A stretch of DNA of 64,000 bases from Nitrosomonas sp. (GTDB lineage Bacteria > Pseudomonadota > Gammaproteobacteria > Burkholderiales > Nitrosomonadaceae), in contig NZ_JAHBZY010000010.1 in assembly GCF_019635155.1 (NCBI RefSeq), positions 1 through 64,000 of the forward strand. The letters run 5' to 3'. Made by a program: the position numbers and the translations under genes. The notes below the pieces were generated by a model that ran no database searches, had not been told where the DNA came from, and saw only the letters and a list, made by a program, of their open reading frames with translations. Below, piece after piece: positions 15,608 to 25,070 of the stretch (position 1 is its first letter; each line of letters begins with the position of its first letter).

Positions 15608-16954
15608 TCAGAAGGGCAGTACAAAATCCAGAGAAAACAAAATTTGGTCTTTATGGCCTGCAAAAGGCCGGTATGCTTCCGCGCGGAAGGCATCCACCCG
15701 GTCGTAGCGGATATTGGGGCGGATGCGTAATTTCTGCAATAATTCGGATTTCAGTCCTAACGATTTGGCAGCTTTCCAATTTAAACCGACAGTTAGATCG
15801 TAATAATCGGCCGGGGTTATCGTAACCCTGTTCAGGTTGCCCGCATAACTTACTGCGGCACCGTTGACTACATTGGTGGCGGCGGCGATCCGGAACGGCG
15901 ACGGATTGCGGAAACCGTCTTGATCGCGATACCATTCAGCGCGCGCACCGATTGCCAGATTGTCGGTGAAATCGTGGTACAAATGCACAATGGCACTCAT
16001 CCATTCGGCATCTCGAACGACGTTGGTATATTTCAAATTGTTCAGCAGCACTCCGCTGACTTCACCATACACATGATGCAGAACCAGCAACGTTTTGGGT
16101 GTTATTTTATGTTGTAAGACCACATTGTAGAATGCCCAGATTTCATCAGTCCGAGTGGAAACATGTCCATACGTTCCGGAAAAATGAAACGTGGTTGCTT
16201 TGCTGTCGTTTGTCCAGGTAAACCCGGCGAGCCCGGACCAATTTCCCAATTGCTTGTCCCAGCCGCCATCCCAACCGCCATTGGCGCTGCCGGTAAGCGG
16301 CCCCCCTAGAATCTGCCAGTTATTATTGATGGTGTAGTTGGCCAACATGCCGGTGTGCGTGAAAGGTTCGCCAACATTCAAAGTGTATGCGCGTGTATAA
16401 AAGAAATTATCGGGCGCCGGAACGGTTTCAAAGCCTGTCGGGGTATAGAAGTGTCCGAGCTTGACATTCAATCCATTACCGATCGGTACAAAGGTTTCCA
16501 GATACGCTTGCGGTAATGCGATGCCGTAGGTTCGCGATGAATTGCAGCATAAATCCAAATCCCAGTTGTTTCGCTTGAGCGGTTCGCCGGAATTGACATC
16601 AAAGGTTGGCACACCGAAGGCTTGCGTGAAGATGGCATCGGTTCCGAACATGAAATCGAAGCGCCCGCCGAAATCCCATGCTTTCCCTTCGGAGACGACC
16701 GAACGGCGTAAAAACAGATTCAATTGGTTTAATTGAAAGCGGTTCGCTTGATCGGCAAAAATCACCGGGCCGTTGAATCCACCCGATTGACTCGGATTGA
16801 AGGTTGCACCGCCATTGACCCAGCCGCCTAATTCCAACCGACTGTATTTGATAAAATTTTGTAGCGGATCGGCAGCCTGGATAGTTCCTGAAAAAAAAGC
16901 ACAAAATAATGCGCTGCTTGCGACAGCAGCCAGCAGTTTAAACGTTCGCATCAT
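15608..16954 (-). CDS. Outer-membrane beta-barrel porin, Bbp2/OmpL-like
   Basis: A 448-residue protein with a signal peptide of about 27 residues ending IQAA. The mature protein has many alternating hydrophobic/polar strands, frequent aromatic girdle residues and a C-terminal phenylalanine (FSLDFVLPF), which is the outer-membrane insertion signal. The motifs ELGGWVNGG near the start, GRFDFMFGTDA, LGHFYTPTGFE and the repeated W/Y-rich strands fit the putative beta-barrel porin-2 family (DUF1597). It probably allows diffusion of small solutes; the substrate is unknown. It is monocistronic on the minus strand. Confidence 0.85.
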   Translation of the reverse strand: MMRTFKLLAAVASSALFCAFFSGTIQAADPLQNFIKYSRLELGGWVNGGATFNPSQSGGFNGPVIFADQANRFQLNQLNLFLRRSVVSEGKAWDFGGRFDFMFGTDAIFTQAFGVPTFDVNSGEPLKRNNWDLDLCCNSSRTYGIALPQAYLETFVPIGNGLNVKLGHFYTPTGFETVPAPDNFFYTRAYTLNVGEPFTHTGMLANYTINNNWQILGGPLTGSANGGWDGGWDKQLGNWSGLAGFTWTNDSKATTFHFSGTYGHVSTRTDEIWAFYNVVLQHKITPKTLLVLHHVYGEVSGVLLNNLKYTNVVRDAEWMSAIVHLYHDFTDNLAIGARAEWYRDQDGFRNPSPFRIAAATNVVNGAAVSYAGNLNRVTITPADYYDLTVGLNWKAAKSLGLKSELLQKLRIRPNIRYDRVDAFRAEAYRPFAGHKDQILFSLDFVLPF

Positions 16955-16991
16955 TTATCAATAAGCATTTGTGAGGTTCCGGAATACGCAA

Positions 16992-17049
16992 AAATTCCAT
17001 TCCCCCGCGTCCGGTCTTATTAAGACCGAAAGCAAGGGGAATGGAATTT
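16992..17049 (-). terminator. Long nested hairpin between lipoprotein and porin genes
   Basis: A perfect 14-bp outer stem, AAATTCCATTCCCC / GGGGAATGGAATTT, encloses an inner hairpin, GGTCTT-ATT-AAGACC. On the minus strand it lies after the lipoprotein stop and ends in a T-rich stretch, so it can terminate that transcript. It also sits about 40 bases ahead of the porin start and could act on its leader. Confidence 0.7.
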
Positions 17050-17119
17050 CCTATAGGTTGCGCTTAGATACGCTTTAAAGTTACATAATGGATATGAATA
17101 GTATTTTTATCCAATGATT

Positions 17120-17569
17120 TTAATTCAATTTATTGTCTGAATCTGATTCCAGCTTTACTTTAATTTTGCGGGTAGCAGTTGGATCGGCTTCAGATGATTG
17201 AGCGTAGTCCCGTTTCAGCAATTCCGCTGCGATCTTGCGATGAAATTCAGCTTTTTTCAACGCATTTTGTGCTTCTTGCTCATAATGACGAAGATTTGCC
17301 GTTGCGTGAGAATGAAAATCCTGTCCACGTCTTCCATAGTATTCGCTATGGCCTTCGTAATCTTTGAGTAGGGCTTTATTTTGTGCCACTTTGCTATCCA
17401 TTTCCATAGCTATGTTATCGTAGTACGAAGCCAAGTTATTATGCTCTTGATGGGTTTTTGCATTCTTACCAACTGTGTCTTGCGGGTTGACCGATCCGAC
17501 TTGTGCGCAACCGATCAATACCATGAAGATAGGTACAATAGCGAGATAGACAGATAGTTTTTTATTCAT
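17120..17569 (-). CDS. Small lipoprotein with helical, DUF4398-like C-terminus
   Basis: About 149 residues from ATG 17569, which has GGGAG nine bases upstream; a longer frame from 17602 lacks a signal. A short hydrophobic stretch (VYLAIVPIFMVLIGC) ends in a lipobox cysteine, so it is a predicted lipoprotein. The mature part is rich in Lys, Glu, Gln, Ala and His with long amphipathic helices (EHNNLASYYDNIAMEM; LRHYEQEAQNALKKAEFHRK). It resembles small helical lipoproteins seen in ammonia oxidisers and other betaproteobacteria. Function is unknown; a structural envelope role is inferred. Confidence 0.75.
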   Translation of the reverse strand: MNKKLSVYLAIVPIFMVLIGCAQVGSVNPQDTVGKNAKTHQEHNNLASYYDNIAMEMDSKVAQNKALLKDYEGHSEYYGRRGQDFHSHATANLRHYEQEAQNALKKAEFHRKIAAELLKRDYAQSSEADPTATRKIKVKLESDSDNKLN

Positions 17570-18022
17570 GATGAATGGCTCCCAATTGATTATGGTGTGC
17601 ATAATAACGAAGCAAGTGAAGGATTAATATTGGGGAAACTCTGGTTTTGTTCTAGGGGAAACCCTTAGATTAATGCACCCAGGAGAATTATCTGATTGAA
17701 ATATTTGTGGAATCTCGTGATTTCTGATGTGATTCCAGATTTATCTGAAAGTTAATGGGTATTTTTTTAACCAATAACGCTTTCTCTATCGAATCCCGGT
17801 CAATCAATTGATTACTCTGCTTCAAGCCATTCTCTCATGAATGGCAAAATGGCGTGTTGCTGAACGCATGCGACCCGCCAGGGTCGAAAGAGAGGTGGAA
17901 TACCGGAGTACAATGCTTTCCGTCGCTCCATTTTTTTTGCAATAGGATAAAACCATGAAAGCCGGGTTTTGCCGTCTGCTCGTGGGAGTGAATCTAGACA
18001 ATTTTTATGGGATTGAAATCGT
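17570..18022. other. Intergenic region between divergent genes
   Basis: About 450 bases between the minus-strand lipoprotein and the plus-strand HdeD-like gene. It must contain both promoters. Short imperfect repeats are present, but no operator or RNA gene could be supported. Confidence 0.4.
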
Positions 18023-18586
18023 ATGAAAACCGTTATTGACCTGAAGCCCGAAGATATTCATGAATTACGCAGCCATTGGTACTGGTTTCTGATCGTAGGA
18101 ATTATTTGTCTGATCGGAGGCTTTTTTTCCGTATATCGCCCGTTCTTTGCGACTTTTACCGCAGAAATGCTGGCTGCCTGGATATTCGTTTTTTCCGGCA
18201 TTGCGAGTATCTTGCAGGCCTTTCAAAGCGGACAAAAAGGAAAATTCTGGGTTGCCGCATCGGGTGTCTTGTCCGTGCTACTGGGTATTGTACTTATTCT
18301 CAGACCGCTGGACGGCATTATCAGCCTTACGCTTGTCGTTGCGGTGCTACTGGTAGTCTATGGCGGCGCGCAGATTTTTTATGCCTTTCAGCTGCGGGCT
18401 TTTCGCGGTTGGAGCTGGTTATTGTTCGGTGGTGTCATTCCGATCCTGCTGGGCATCACCCTTTTCGTTCAGATTGATCAACTGGCCGGCGTTGCTCTTG
18501 GGACTTTGCTTGCGATCAACTTGATCATGAACGGCACCATGCTGATATTAACATCCTTCGCAATAAGGAACCTCAAGGATCATTGA
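18023..18586 (+). CDS. HdeD/DUF308 family membrane protein
   Basis: A 187-residue protein with six predicted membrane helices in three hairpins, the DUF308 layout. The start MKTVIDLKPEDIHELRSHWYWFLIVGIICLIGG is typical of HdeD-family proteins, which in enterobacteria are linked to acid resistance. Glycine-rich turns after each helix (GVLSVLLGIVLILRP; GVIPILLGITLFVQ) are characteristic. It is followed 41 bases later by an amino-acid permease on the same strand, a plausible pair in pH or stress adaptation. The biochemical role of the family is unclear. Confidence 0.85.
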   Translation: MKTVIDLKPEDIHELRSHWYWFLIVGIICLIGGFFSVYRPFFATFTAEMLAAWIFVFSGIASILQAFQSGQKGKFWVAASGVLSVLLGIVLILRPLDGIISLTLVVAVLLVVYGGAQIFYAFQLRAFRGWSWLLFGGVIPILLGITLFVQIDQLAGVALGTLLAINLIMNGTMLILTSFAIRNLKDH

Positions 18587-18627
18587 TACAACGCCTGGAA
18601 GTTTGTTGTCTTCATTGGTTTTAAGAT

Positions 18628-19962
18628 GTGCATTCTATACAAGCTGATGGCAATAAAATAAAAGAGTTAATATCACAGCTGCAAATGAACAAAAAAATCG
18701 GACTGAAAGAGGCCATATCAATCGGGATCGGCGGAATGGTCGGCGGCGGTATTTTTGCCGTGCTGGGGTTGGCAGTTATTCTGGCTAAAGGAGGAACGCC
18801 TGTGGCGTTTTTATTTGCCGGAATTATTGCCCTGGTAACCTCGTACAGCTATGTGAAGCTGTCGCTGGCTTATCCCGACAGAGGTGGCACCGTGAAATTT
18901 GTTAACCAAGGGTTTGGTTATACTGTCTTCAGCGGCGGTATCAATAATCTTCTGTGGGTAAGCTACGTCATCATGCTGTCACTTTACGCGTCGGCATTCG
19001 GTTCGTATGCGCCCAATCTTTTCAGCATTGTGAACAGCACTGTGGATTATCATATCTATGCAAGTCTCGTTGTCTTGTGTGCTTCCGCGATCAATTATTT
19101 CAGCATAAAGGTGGTTGGAGAAATTGAATCCTATGCAGTTATAATCAAATTGATCATCTTGCTGGCTTTTGTCGCTATCGGTATTTATGGATTGACCGGC
19201 AATCCGAATTTACCGCAGCTTTCGCCTGAAAACTGGGAAAAACCGCTTCTGCTCGTTACAGCCGGAATGGTGATTTTTGTGGCGTATGAAGGTTTTGAGT
19301 TGATCGCAAATGCGGTGCCTGACATCGAGAACCCGGAACAAAACATTCCCCGGGCGTATTATTACTCCGTGGTTTTTGTAATTGTTCTGTACATTGTGAT
19401 CGCCGTCGTAACCGTAGGATCCTTGTCTTTCGACAAAATAGCCGATTCAAAAGACTATGTGCTTGCCGAAGCTGCAAGACCATTGCTCGGAAATACCGGA
19501 TTTATCATCATTACCGTTGCTGCGCTTATTTCAACGTTTTCAGCAATCAATGCAACGTTGTACGGCGGCAGCAGGGTCAGTTACGAAATAGCCGAGGACG
19601 ACGAACTGCCCAGGGAATTGACATACCAGTTATGGAACCAGCCGGTCGGATTGCTGATTACCGCGGTACTGACCCTGATCCTGTCGAATACCTTGAATCT
19701 GGAAAGCATTTCGACAGCGGGTAGCGTCGGATTCCTGCTTATTTTTTCTGTTGTCAATCTTTCGGGATACAGATTGTCCGCTGCTACAGGAAGTAACAAT
19801 GTCGTGCCACTCAGCGGGTTTGTTTTGTGTTCGCTTGCCTTGGCCGTTTTGATACAACAGCAATGGAATGCCAATATGACAGGGGTTATGGTGGCGCTAT
19901 TTATCGTGTTTTTCTGCTTTACTGCGGAATGGATTTATAAGCGGTTTTATTTCAGACAATAA
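18628..19962 (+). CDS. APC-superfamily amino-acid permease
   Basis: A 444-residue secondary transporter with about 12 membrane helices. Helix 1 carries AISIGIGGMVGGGIFAVLG, the unwound G-rich substrate-binding motif of APC transporters, and helix 6 carries VIFVAYEGFELIANAVPDIENP, which fits the conserved F/Y-E-G-x-D/E motif of amino-acid permeases. The start is a GTG (GTGCATTCT); a later in-frame ATG at MNKKIGLKE is also plausible and closer to family N-termini. Substrate is not predictable from sequence alone. It forms a same-strand pair with the HdeD-like gene. Confidence 0.85.
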   Translation: MHSIQADGNKIKELISQLQMNKKIGLKEAISIGIGGMVGGGIFAVLGLAVILAKGGTPVAFLFAGIIALVTSYSYVKLSLAYPDRGGTVKFVNQGFGYTVFSGGINNLLWVSYVIMLSLYASAFGSYAPNLFSIVNSTVDYHIYASLVVLCASAINYFSIKVVGEIESYAVIIKLIILLAFVAIGIYGLTGNPNLPQLSPENWEKPLLLVTAGMVIFVAYEGFELIANAVPDIENPEQNIPRAYYYSVVFVIVLYIVIAVVTVGSLSFDKIADSKDYVLAEAARPLLGNTGFIIITVAALISTFSAINATLYGGSRVSYEIAEDDELPRELTYQLWNQPVGLLITAVLTLILSNTLNLESISTAGSVGFLLIFSVVNLSGYRLSAATGSNNVVPLSGFVLCSLALAVLIQQQWNANMTGVMVALFIVFFCFTAEWIYKRFYFRQ

Positions 19963-19997
19963 TAGAACCGGACGGACTGACAGAATTATGGCAACGA

Positions 19998-22796
19998 TCA
20001 AAGGCGATCAATGCTGTCGATGATTTTCAGAAATCGCTCGATATCGAGAGGCTTCGTCAGATAAGCGGTAAAGCCTGCTTTCAGGCCGGCTTCGATATCA
20101 TCCGGCATGGCTCTGGCGGTCACCGCGATCACCGGTGTGGTGGTGTAGGCGGGTAGTTGCCGGATGCGATTGAGTACTTCAAAGCCGCTCATGCTCGGCA
20201 AATTGATATCCAATAAAATTAAATCCGGTTGGTGTTGTTGGAGCAGCTCCAGTCCCTGCTCCGGCGTGAGTGCTGTCAGTAGCCGGGTTTGCGGGCGATG
20301 GTTCATGAATTGTTTGACCAGCTCGATGTTGGATACATTGTCTTCAATGTAGACAATGACTTGCTCTTTGTGTGGTGATGGCAAGGGTAAGAAGGGGCCC
20401 GCTGAGGGTAAGTCGACGAATGTCGCGGAGTAACCGGACAAGGAATCAATGGGCAATTCAAACCAGAAAGTGCTGCCTTGATCCGGTGTGCTATCGACCC
20501 CGATCCGGCCGTGCATGGATTCCACCAATTGGCGCGTCAAATAAAGTCCGATACCGGTGCCATCAATCCCGGAATAGGCAGCATCAAGACGGTTAAATGG
20601 CTGAAAAAGCTCAATCAGTTTGTTTGCAGCGATCCCTTTTCCGGTGTCGGTAATTCGTATATGGACAAAACCGGGGGAATTGGAGTGGCGGCAATCGATA
20701 TGCACTTTGCCACCCTTGCGATTATATTTGATGGCGTTAGACAACAAATTAATCAATACCTGCTTCAGGCGAATGCGATCCGCACGCAGCACGGCGTCAG
20801 TACAATCGGTATGCGTCATAACAATTGCATGCCTGGCAGCCTGCAGCTCGGTTAACACCAGGCATTCTTCCAGCAGCGGCGTTAGCGCAACCGCTTCCAG
20901 TTTCAAATCGATTCGTCCTGATTCGATTTTAGCCAAATCAAGCACATCGTCGATTAACGTCAGCAAGTGAACACCGGCGTTTCTAATTTCCTTGATATAT
21001 TTCAAATGTAATTCATCGAGTTTTTCCATTTCCAATAACTGACTGAAGCCCAGAATGGCATTCATCGGGGTACGCAGTTCATGGCTCATGTGCGAGAGAA
21101 ATTCGGATTTCGCTTTATTGGCGCGTTCGGCTTCTTGCTGTGCGGCGATTATTGCGCGCTCGGCGGCTTTACGTTCCGTGATGTCTTCAACGATGCCTTC
21201 GATGGCTATGTCACCCTGCTCATCGGTTGCAGGATGGCAGGAGGCGAGAATCGTTCGTTCAGTGCCATTGGGGTGAATGAAACTCATCTCGAACTGGAAA
21301 AAGCCGATTTCTCCTGCAATCATGCTTTTAACCACACCATAGGCTTGTTCACGGGAATCGGGCAGCCAATTGATTAGCTGATCCCAGGATCTGCCAATCA
21401 CTTCCGCATTATTCAATCCGAAAATCTTTTCCATACCGCCGGTCACATAAGTCATGACACCGGTATGTGCTTTGTGGCTGTAAATGACGAATTTATCGCC
21501 AATATTTTCGACCAGTTGCTGGTATTTTTTCTTGCTTTCAAGCAACGCGCGTTCAGCGTGCAAGCTGATCGTAATATCTTCCACAATCGACCAGATAAGC
21601 TTTCGTCCGGAAGCATCGTAAATGACCACGCCGTTCAATTCAACCGGATAACGGCTGCCATCCTTGCGGATATATTCCTTTTTGAAAGCACTGTAATATC
21701 CTTGCCGATCCAAAGTATTCAGCCGCTCTTTCTCACCCTGGAAGTATTCGTTGGGCGTAATATCCCAATAAGTAAGATTCAACAATTCCGCGCGGGTATA
21801 ACCGGTGGGTGTTAGCAAGGCGTTATTAACCTCGAGAAATTTTCCGGTACGGTAATCGTTAAGGGTAATTCCGACCGGTGACATCTCGAATAGCGCATTT
21901 AGGCGTACTTCGCTTGCCAGCCTTTTTTGGTGGAATTTACCGATGATGATCAATGGCAACAGTATTAGCGCGCCGGTAACAATCAATCCTAAGCGGAAAT
22001 ATAATTGATCGCTGCTAACCGTAGGCCATCCGCCTTTCGGAATCGCCGCTATTTGCCAGGAACCTGTTGGCAAGGTGATATCCAGCAATACCGGTTGTTG
22101 CTCAAAAATTTGCGCGGCGCCGAAAAATACTTCACCGTCCTTACCTAACCCATCCTTACCGCGGATGGCGATATCGAATTCCCGGGCGAAATCCGGCAAG
22201 CCGCTGGCTCGATACAGCCGGTTCACGTCGATGACTGCGGAAATGGCGCCCCAGAATACCTGATTGCCGGTTTCAGGGTCATCCGTAAATACCGGTATGC
22301 GTGCGATCAAGCCGAGTCCTCCTTGCACCAGATCAAGTGGTCCGGCTAACACCATTTGACCGCTGCGGCGTGCCCGTAAAACTGCATCGAGTTGTTCGGG
22401 GTGCTTGCGCAAATCGAGACCGATAGCCGCTTCATTGTCCTGGATAGGATACATGTAGCGGATAACCAGATCGGGGGCGCCGCCGATGTTGCGCAGTTGC
22501 GATTGTTTGTTAAACAAATGACGCGCCAGTTCCGCAAATTTGTCTTGCGACAGATTCGGTTCAACGGAAATCGAAGCAACCAACCCTTGAACCAATTGCG
22601 CATTGCTGGTGATTTTTCCTTCCAGGTTGGCGCGCAACAGACTCAACCGGATTAACATCGAATTGTGCAATTCATGCTGGCTATGACGGGAATGCAGCCG
22701 GTCGACATAAATTCCCATAGCAAGCAGACAAGCACCGATCAACAGAACCGAGAGAAAAACATAATGCCTTTTGAGCAGAGAAGTGTTGCGGTTCAT
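19998..22796 (-). CDS. CHASE-PAS-PAS hybrid sensor histidine kinase
   Basis: A 932-residue inner-membrane signalling protein. A membrane helix at residues 10-31 leads into an extracytoplasmic CHASE domain (about 75-240, with APDLVIRYMYPIQDNEAAIGLDLRKHP), then a second helix near 275-295. Two PAS domains with PAC motifs follow (about 300-420 and 430-545). HisKA has SHMSHELRTPMNAILGF with the phospho-accepting His near residue 570. The HATPase has DTGKGIAANK and GTGIGLYLTRQLVES. The C-terminal receiver domain has LLDINLPSMSGFEV (Asp near 863) and TKPLDIERF. The ligand is unknown. It lies 19 bases downstream of the PncC-like gene, so the two may be co-transcribed. Confidence 0.92.
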   Translation of the reverse strand: MNRNTSLLKRHYVFLSVLLIGACLLAMGIYVDRLHSRHSQHELHNSMLIRLSLLRANLEGKITSNAQLVQGLVASISVEPNLSQDKFAELARHLFNKQSQLRNIGGAPDLVIRYMYPIQDNEAAIGLDLRKHPEQLDAVLRARRSGQMVLAGPLDLVQGGLGLIARIPVFTDDPETGNQVFWGAISAVIDVNRLYRASGLPDFAREFDIAIRGKDGLGKDGEVFFGAAQIFEQQPVLLDITLPTGSWQIAAIPKGGWPTVSSDQLYFRLGLIVTGALILLPLIIIGKFHQKRLASEVRLNALFEMSPVGITLNDYRTGKFLEVNNALLTPTGYTRAELLNLTYWDITPNEYFQGEKERLNTLDRQGYYSAFKKEYIRKDGSRYPVELNGVVIYDASGRKLIWSIVEDITISLHAERALLESKKKYQQLVENIGDKFVIYSHKAHTGVMTYVTGGMEKIFGLNNAEVIGRSWDQLINWLPDSREQAYGVVKSMIAGEIGFFQFEMSFIHPNGTERTILASCHPATDEQGDIAIEGIVEDITERKAAERAIIAAQQEAERANKAKSEFLSHMSHELRTPMNAILGFSQLLEMEKLDELHLKYIKEIRNAGVHLLTLIDDVLDLAKIESGRIDLKLEAVALTPLLEECLVLTELQAARHAIVMTHTDCTDAVLRADRIRLKQVLINLLSNAIKYNRKGGKVHIDCRHSNSPGFVHIRITDTGKGIAANKLIELFQPFNRLDAAYSGIDGTGIGLYLTRQLVESMHGRIGVDSTPDQGSTFWFELPIDSLSGYSATFVDLPSAGPFLPLPSPHKEQVIVYIEDNVSNIELVKQFMNHRPQTRLLTALTPEQGLELLQQHQPDLILLDINLPSMSGFEVLNRIRQLPAYTTTPVIAVTARAMPDDIEAGLKAGFTAYLTKPLDIERFLKIIDSIDRL

Positions 22797-22815
22797 CGGT
22801 TAAAGCTCATGATCG

Positions 22816-23328
22816 TCAGGCAATCAGCGGTATTTCATCGATTAGTTTCAGAACACCTTGCAAGGCAGTGATAACCGCCTGATACCGGATAGTTTCGCGA
22901 TTTCCGTTGAAATAATATGTTTCCTGCCGTATTAAACCGTTTTTGTGAGCCCAACCGAAACACACCATCCCGATCGGTTTTTCGGCAGTGCCGCCATCTG
23001 GTCCGGCAATGCCGGTGATGGCGATGCTGATTTGCGCATAACTCCGGTTTAGCGCGCCGGCTGCCATTTCCGTTGCTGTTTGTGGCGAAACTGCGCCGAA
23101 TTGATCCAGTGTAGTTTTTTGCACGCCAAGCATTTCGTGTTTTGAGGTGTTGCTGTAAGTGATAAAACCGCGTTCATACCATGCGGAACTGCCGGATATG
23201 GCGGTGATAGCCTGCCCGGCCCAGCCACCGGTACAAGACTCGGCGGTTACCAGCATCCAGCCTCGTGCGGTAAGGTTTACTCCGACTTTGGCAGCCAAAT
23301 CGTAAGTGGTTTGCTTGATGCCAGAAAT
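22816..23328 (-). CDS. pncC: Nicotinamide-nucleotide amidase (CinA C-terminal domain)
   Basis: Deamidates nicotinamide mononucleotide to nicotinate mononucleotide in pyridine-nucleotide recycling; cytoplasmic. About 160-171 residues with the family hallmark TAESCTGG near the N-terminus, then GSSAWYERGFITYSN, SKHEMLGV and ITGIAGPDGGTAEKPIG. The start is unusual. The first conventional codon is TTG 23298, without a ribosome site. The frame extends ten codons upstream through IKQTTYDLAAKVG, which belongs to the family's N-terminus, to an ATT at 23328 with AGGAG six bases before it. No ATG or GTG lies in this stretch. ATT initiation is rare but known (infC). Confidence 0.85.
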   Translation of the reverse strand: MSGIKQTTYDLAAKVGVNLTARGWMLVTAESCTGGWAGQAITAISGSSAWYERGFITYSNTSKHEMLGVQKTTLDQFGAVSPQTATEMAAGALNRSYAQISIAITGIAGPDGGTAEKPIGMVCFGWAHKNGLIRQETYYFNGNRETIRYQAVITALQGVLKLIDEIPLIA

Positions 23329-23543
23329 TTTGGACTCCTGTGTTCTGTGTTTAATATTACGATGCTATTTTTCATAGCGAATATAGGTGATCACCGTCAA
23401 AACGATTATAGGGGAATCGTATTGTTTGGATACAGCCATTTATTTTTTTACTTGGATGCCGAGAGTAAAGTACTATTTAAAGAAATAGCCAAAGACATAC
23501 TTCATTTTTAACCATGTTTTTTTCATGCACAAGAGGTTTCCAC

Positions 23544-24092
23544 ATGCGAACTTTTTTATTGATAGCACTGGCTTCAGTTATTCCAATACCCGCATTGGCA
23601 GGTGATGTAGGCGTTACCATCAGCATCGGTCAACCTGGATTTTATGGCCAAATCACCTTGGGTAATCAGTATCCGGTACCGCAATTGATTTTTCCGAATC
23701 CGGTTTTGGCGATTCCCCCCGCGATAGCTGTTCAACAACAGCCGATATACTTATATGTGCCTCCGGGCCATGCCAAACGATGGAACAAATATTGCCACCG
23801 TTATAACGCATGCTATCAGCCCGTTTATTTTGTGCAACAAGAATGGTACAACAATGTCTATGTGCCACATTATCACAACCAGAGTCCACAACCAGGAGGC
23901 TATTATGGCGGGCGCGAATCCGATCATTATCGGGAACGCAATGGTGATTCGCACCGACATTCACAGCAGTATTTTCAAGACAGAGAGGGGGGGCGCGATC
24001 ATCCTGGGCGCGGCAATCATAAAGACCGTGACAAAGATGATCATGGAGGTCGAGGCAAAAAAGATCATGAGCACGGTAATCGAAGGGATTAA
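23544..24092 (+). CDS. Exported protein with His/Arg/Asp-rich low-complexity tail
   Basis: About 182 residues from ATG 23544; a longer frame from 23514 adds ten unneeded residues. The signal peptide is MRTFLLIALASVIPIPALA. The mature half begins GDVGVTISIGQPGFYGQI and contains YVPPGHAKRWNKYCHRYNAC and PVYFVQQEWYNNVYVP, a pattern common in uncharacterised betaproteobacterial periplasmic proteins. The last 60 residues are a repetitive mix of His, Asp, Arg, Lys and Gly (HGGRGKKDHEHGNRRD) that could bind metals or polyanions. The gene is flanked by minus-strand genes on both sides. Function is unknown. Confidence 0.78.
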   Translation: MRTFLLIALASVIPIPALAGDVGVTISIGQPGFYGQITLGNQYPVPQLIFPNPVLAIPPAIAVQQQPIYLYVPPGHAKRWNKYCHRYNACYQPVYFVQQEWYNNVYVPHYHNQSPQPGGYYGGRESDHYRERNGDSHRHSQQYFQDREGGRDHPGRGNHKDRDKDDHGGRGKKDHEHGNRRD

Positions 24093-24215
24093 TGAAGAAT
24101 TTGCTGAAAGGATGGAATTTGAAGGGTCTCTGAATAATATTTATATGTCACGGAATAAAATGAGGAATCTTGGCTAGTCACTACTATCGATTTCTCACGA
24201 TGCTCAAAATGACAA

Positions 24216-25070
24216 TTATTCAGAACTTAAATGATCGCCCATAAAAGTACCTAAAGTCTTTTTCCATGCAGGTTGCATAAAAATAAAGCCGGTATTGTGA
24301 CTGCCTTCCAGTTCGAGAAACTGCTTGGGTTCATGGGCTGCTTGAAATAATTGCCGGCCATGGTGAAACGGCACAATATCATCTTGCGGACTGTGTGCGA
24401 TAAAAACCGGGCAACGGACCGATTGCAACGATCTTAACGTGTTATATTCAAACTGGCTGATCCAGCGTACCGGTAAGAAGGGATAAATTTCCGCAGCCAG
24501 TCCCGGAACGGAAGTAAATGCCGAAGCCAGCGCGAGCAGCCCCGGTTTTTCCCGGGCAGCCAGCCAGGCGGCCACGGCGCCGCCAAGCGATTCGCCGAAC
24601 AAAACGATGTGTTCAGACGAAATGCCTTTGGTTTCAGTCAAGTAGCGCCAAGCCGCTTGTGCGTCCAGATAGGTACCGGATTCCGATGGTTTGCCACTGC
24701 TTTGGCCATAGCCGCGATAATCGAATAATAAAGTGTTGTAGCCGAGCTTTCTAAACATCGTCAAGTAATTGATACGATGAGAGATATTGCCGGCATTGCC
24801 GTGAAACAGCAGGATCGTTCCTTTGGCCTCCATCACCGGTATCCACCAGCCGTGCAACGTTTCACCGTCGTTGGTTGGGATACTGATTGAAGAATAATCC
24901 AGATCGAGTGCACTGGGTGTATTGCTGAGGTGCTTGTCAGGGAAATAAACCAAGCGGGATTGCATGAGATACACCAGTAACACCAAGAAAACGTAAGCGA
25001 TCAGCAGGGTAATAAAAAGATTGCTTAACATGCGCATGATGTTATGGATCAGGCGGTTGTTTAAGATCAA
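24216..25070 (-). CDS. Membrane-anchored alpha/beta hydrolase (ABHD13/YfhR-like)
   Basis: A 284-residue serine hydrolase with an N-terminal membrane helix (about residues 15-36; a start at residue 12 would also keep it). It then has FHGNAGNISHRINYL (oxyanion region), DYRGYGQSSG, the nucleophile elbow GESLGG (Ser about 160), SPQDDIVPF with the acid Asp, and GSHNTGF with the catalytic His. This is the usual order in membrane-bound YfhR/ABHD13-like hydrolases. Substrate is unknown; an ester or thioester at the membrane is inferred. The start overlaps the end of the DUF2141 gene by 29 bases, so the two are co-transcribed. Confidence 0.87.
   Translation of the reverse strand: MILNNRLIHNIMRMLSNLFITLLIAYVFLVLLVYLMQSRLVYFPDKHLSNTPSALDLDYSSISIPTNDGETLHGWWIPVMEAKGTILLFHGNAGNISHRINYLTMFRKLGYNTLLFDYRGYGQSSGKPSESGTYLDAQAAWRYLTETKGISSEHIVLFGESLGGAVAAWLAAREKPGLLALASAFTSVPGLAAEIYPFLPVRWISQFEYNTLRSLQSVRCPVFIAHSPQDDIVPFHHGRQLFQAAHEPKQFLELEGSHNTGFIFMQPAWKKTLGTFMGDHLSSE

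Noticed and set aside
23311-23511. A 66-residue frame between pncC and the exported protein
   Set aside because: It overlaps the start of the pncC gene region on the opposite strand, has no ribosome site and no protein-like pattern.
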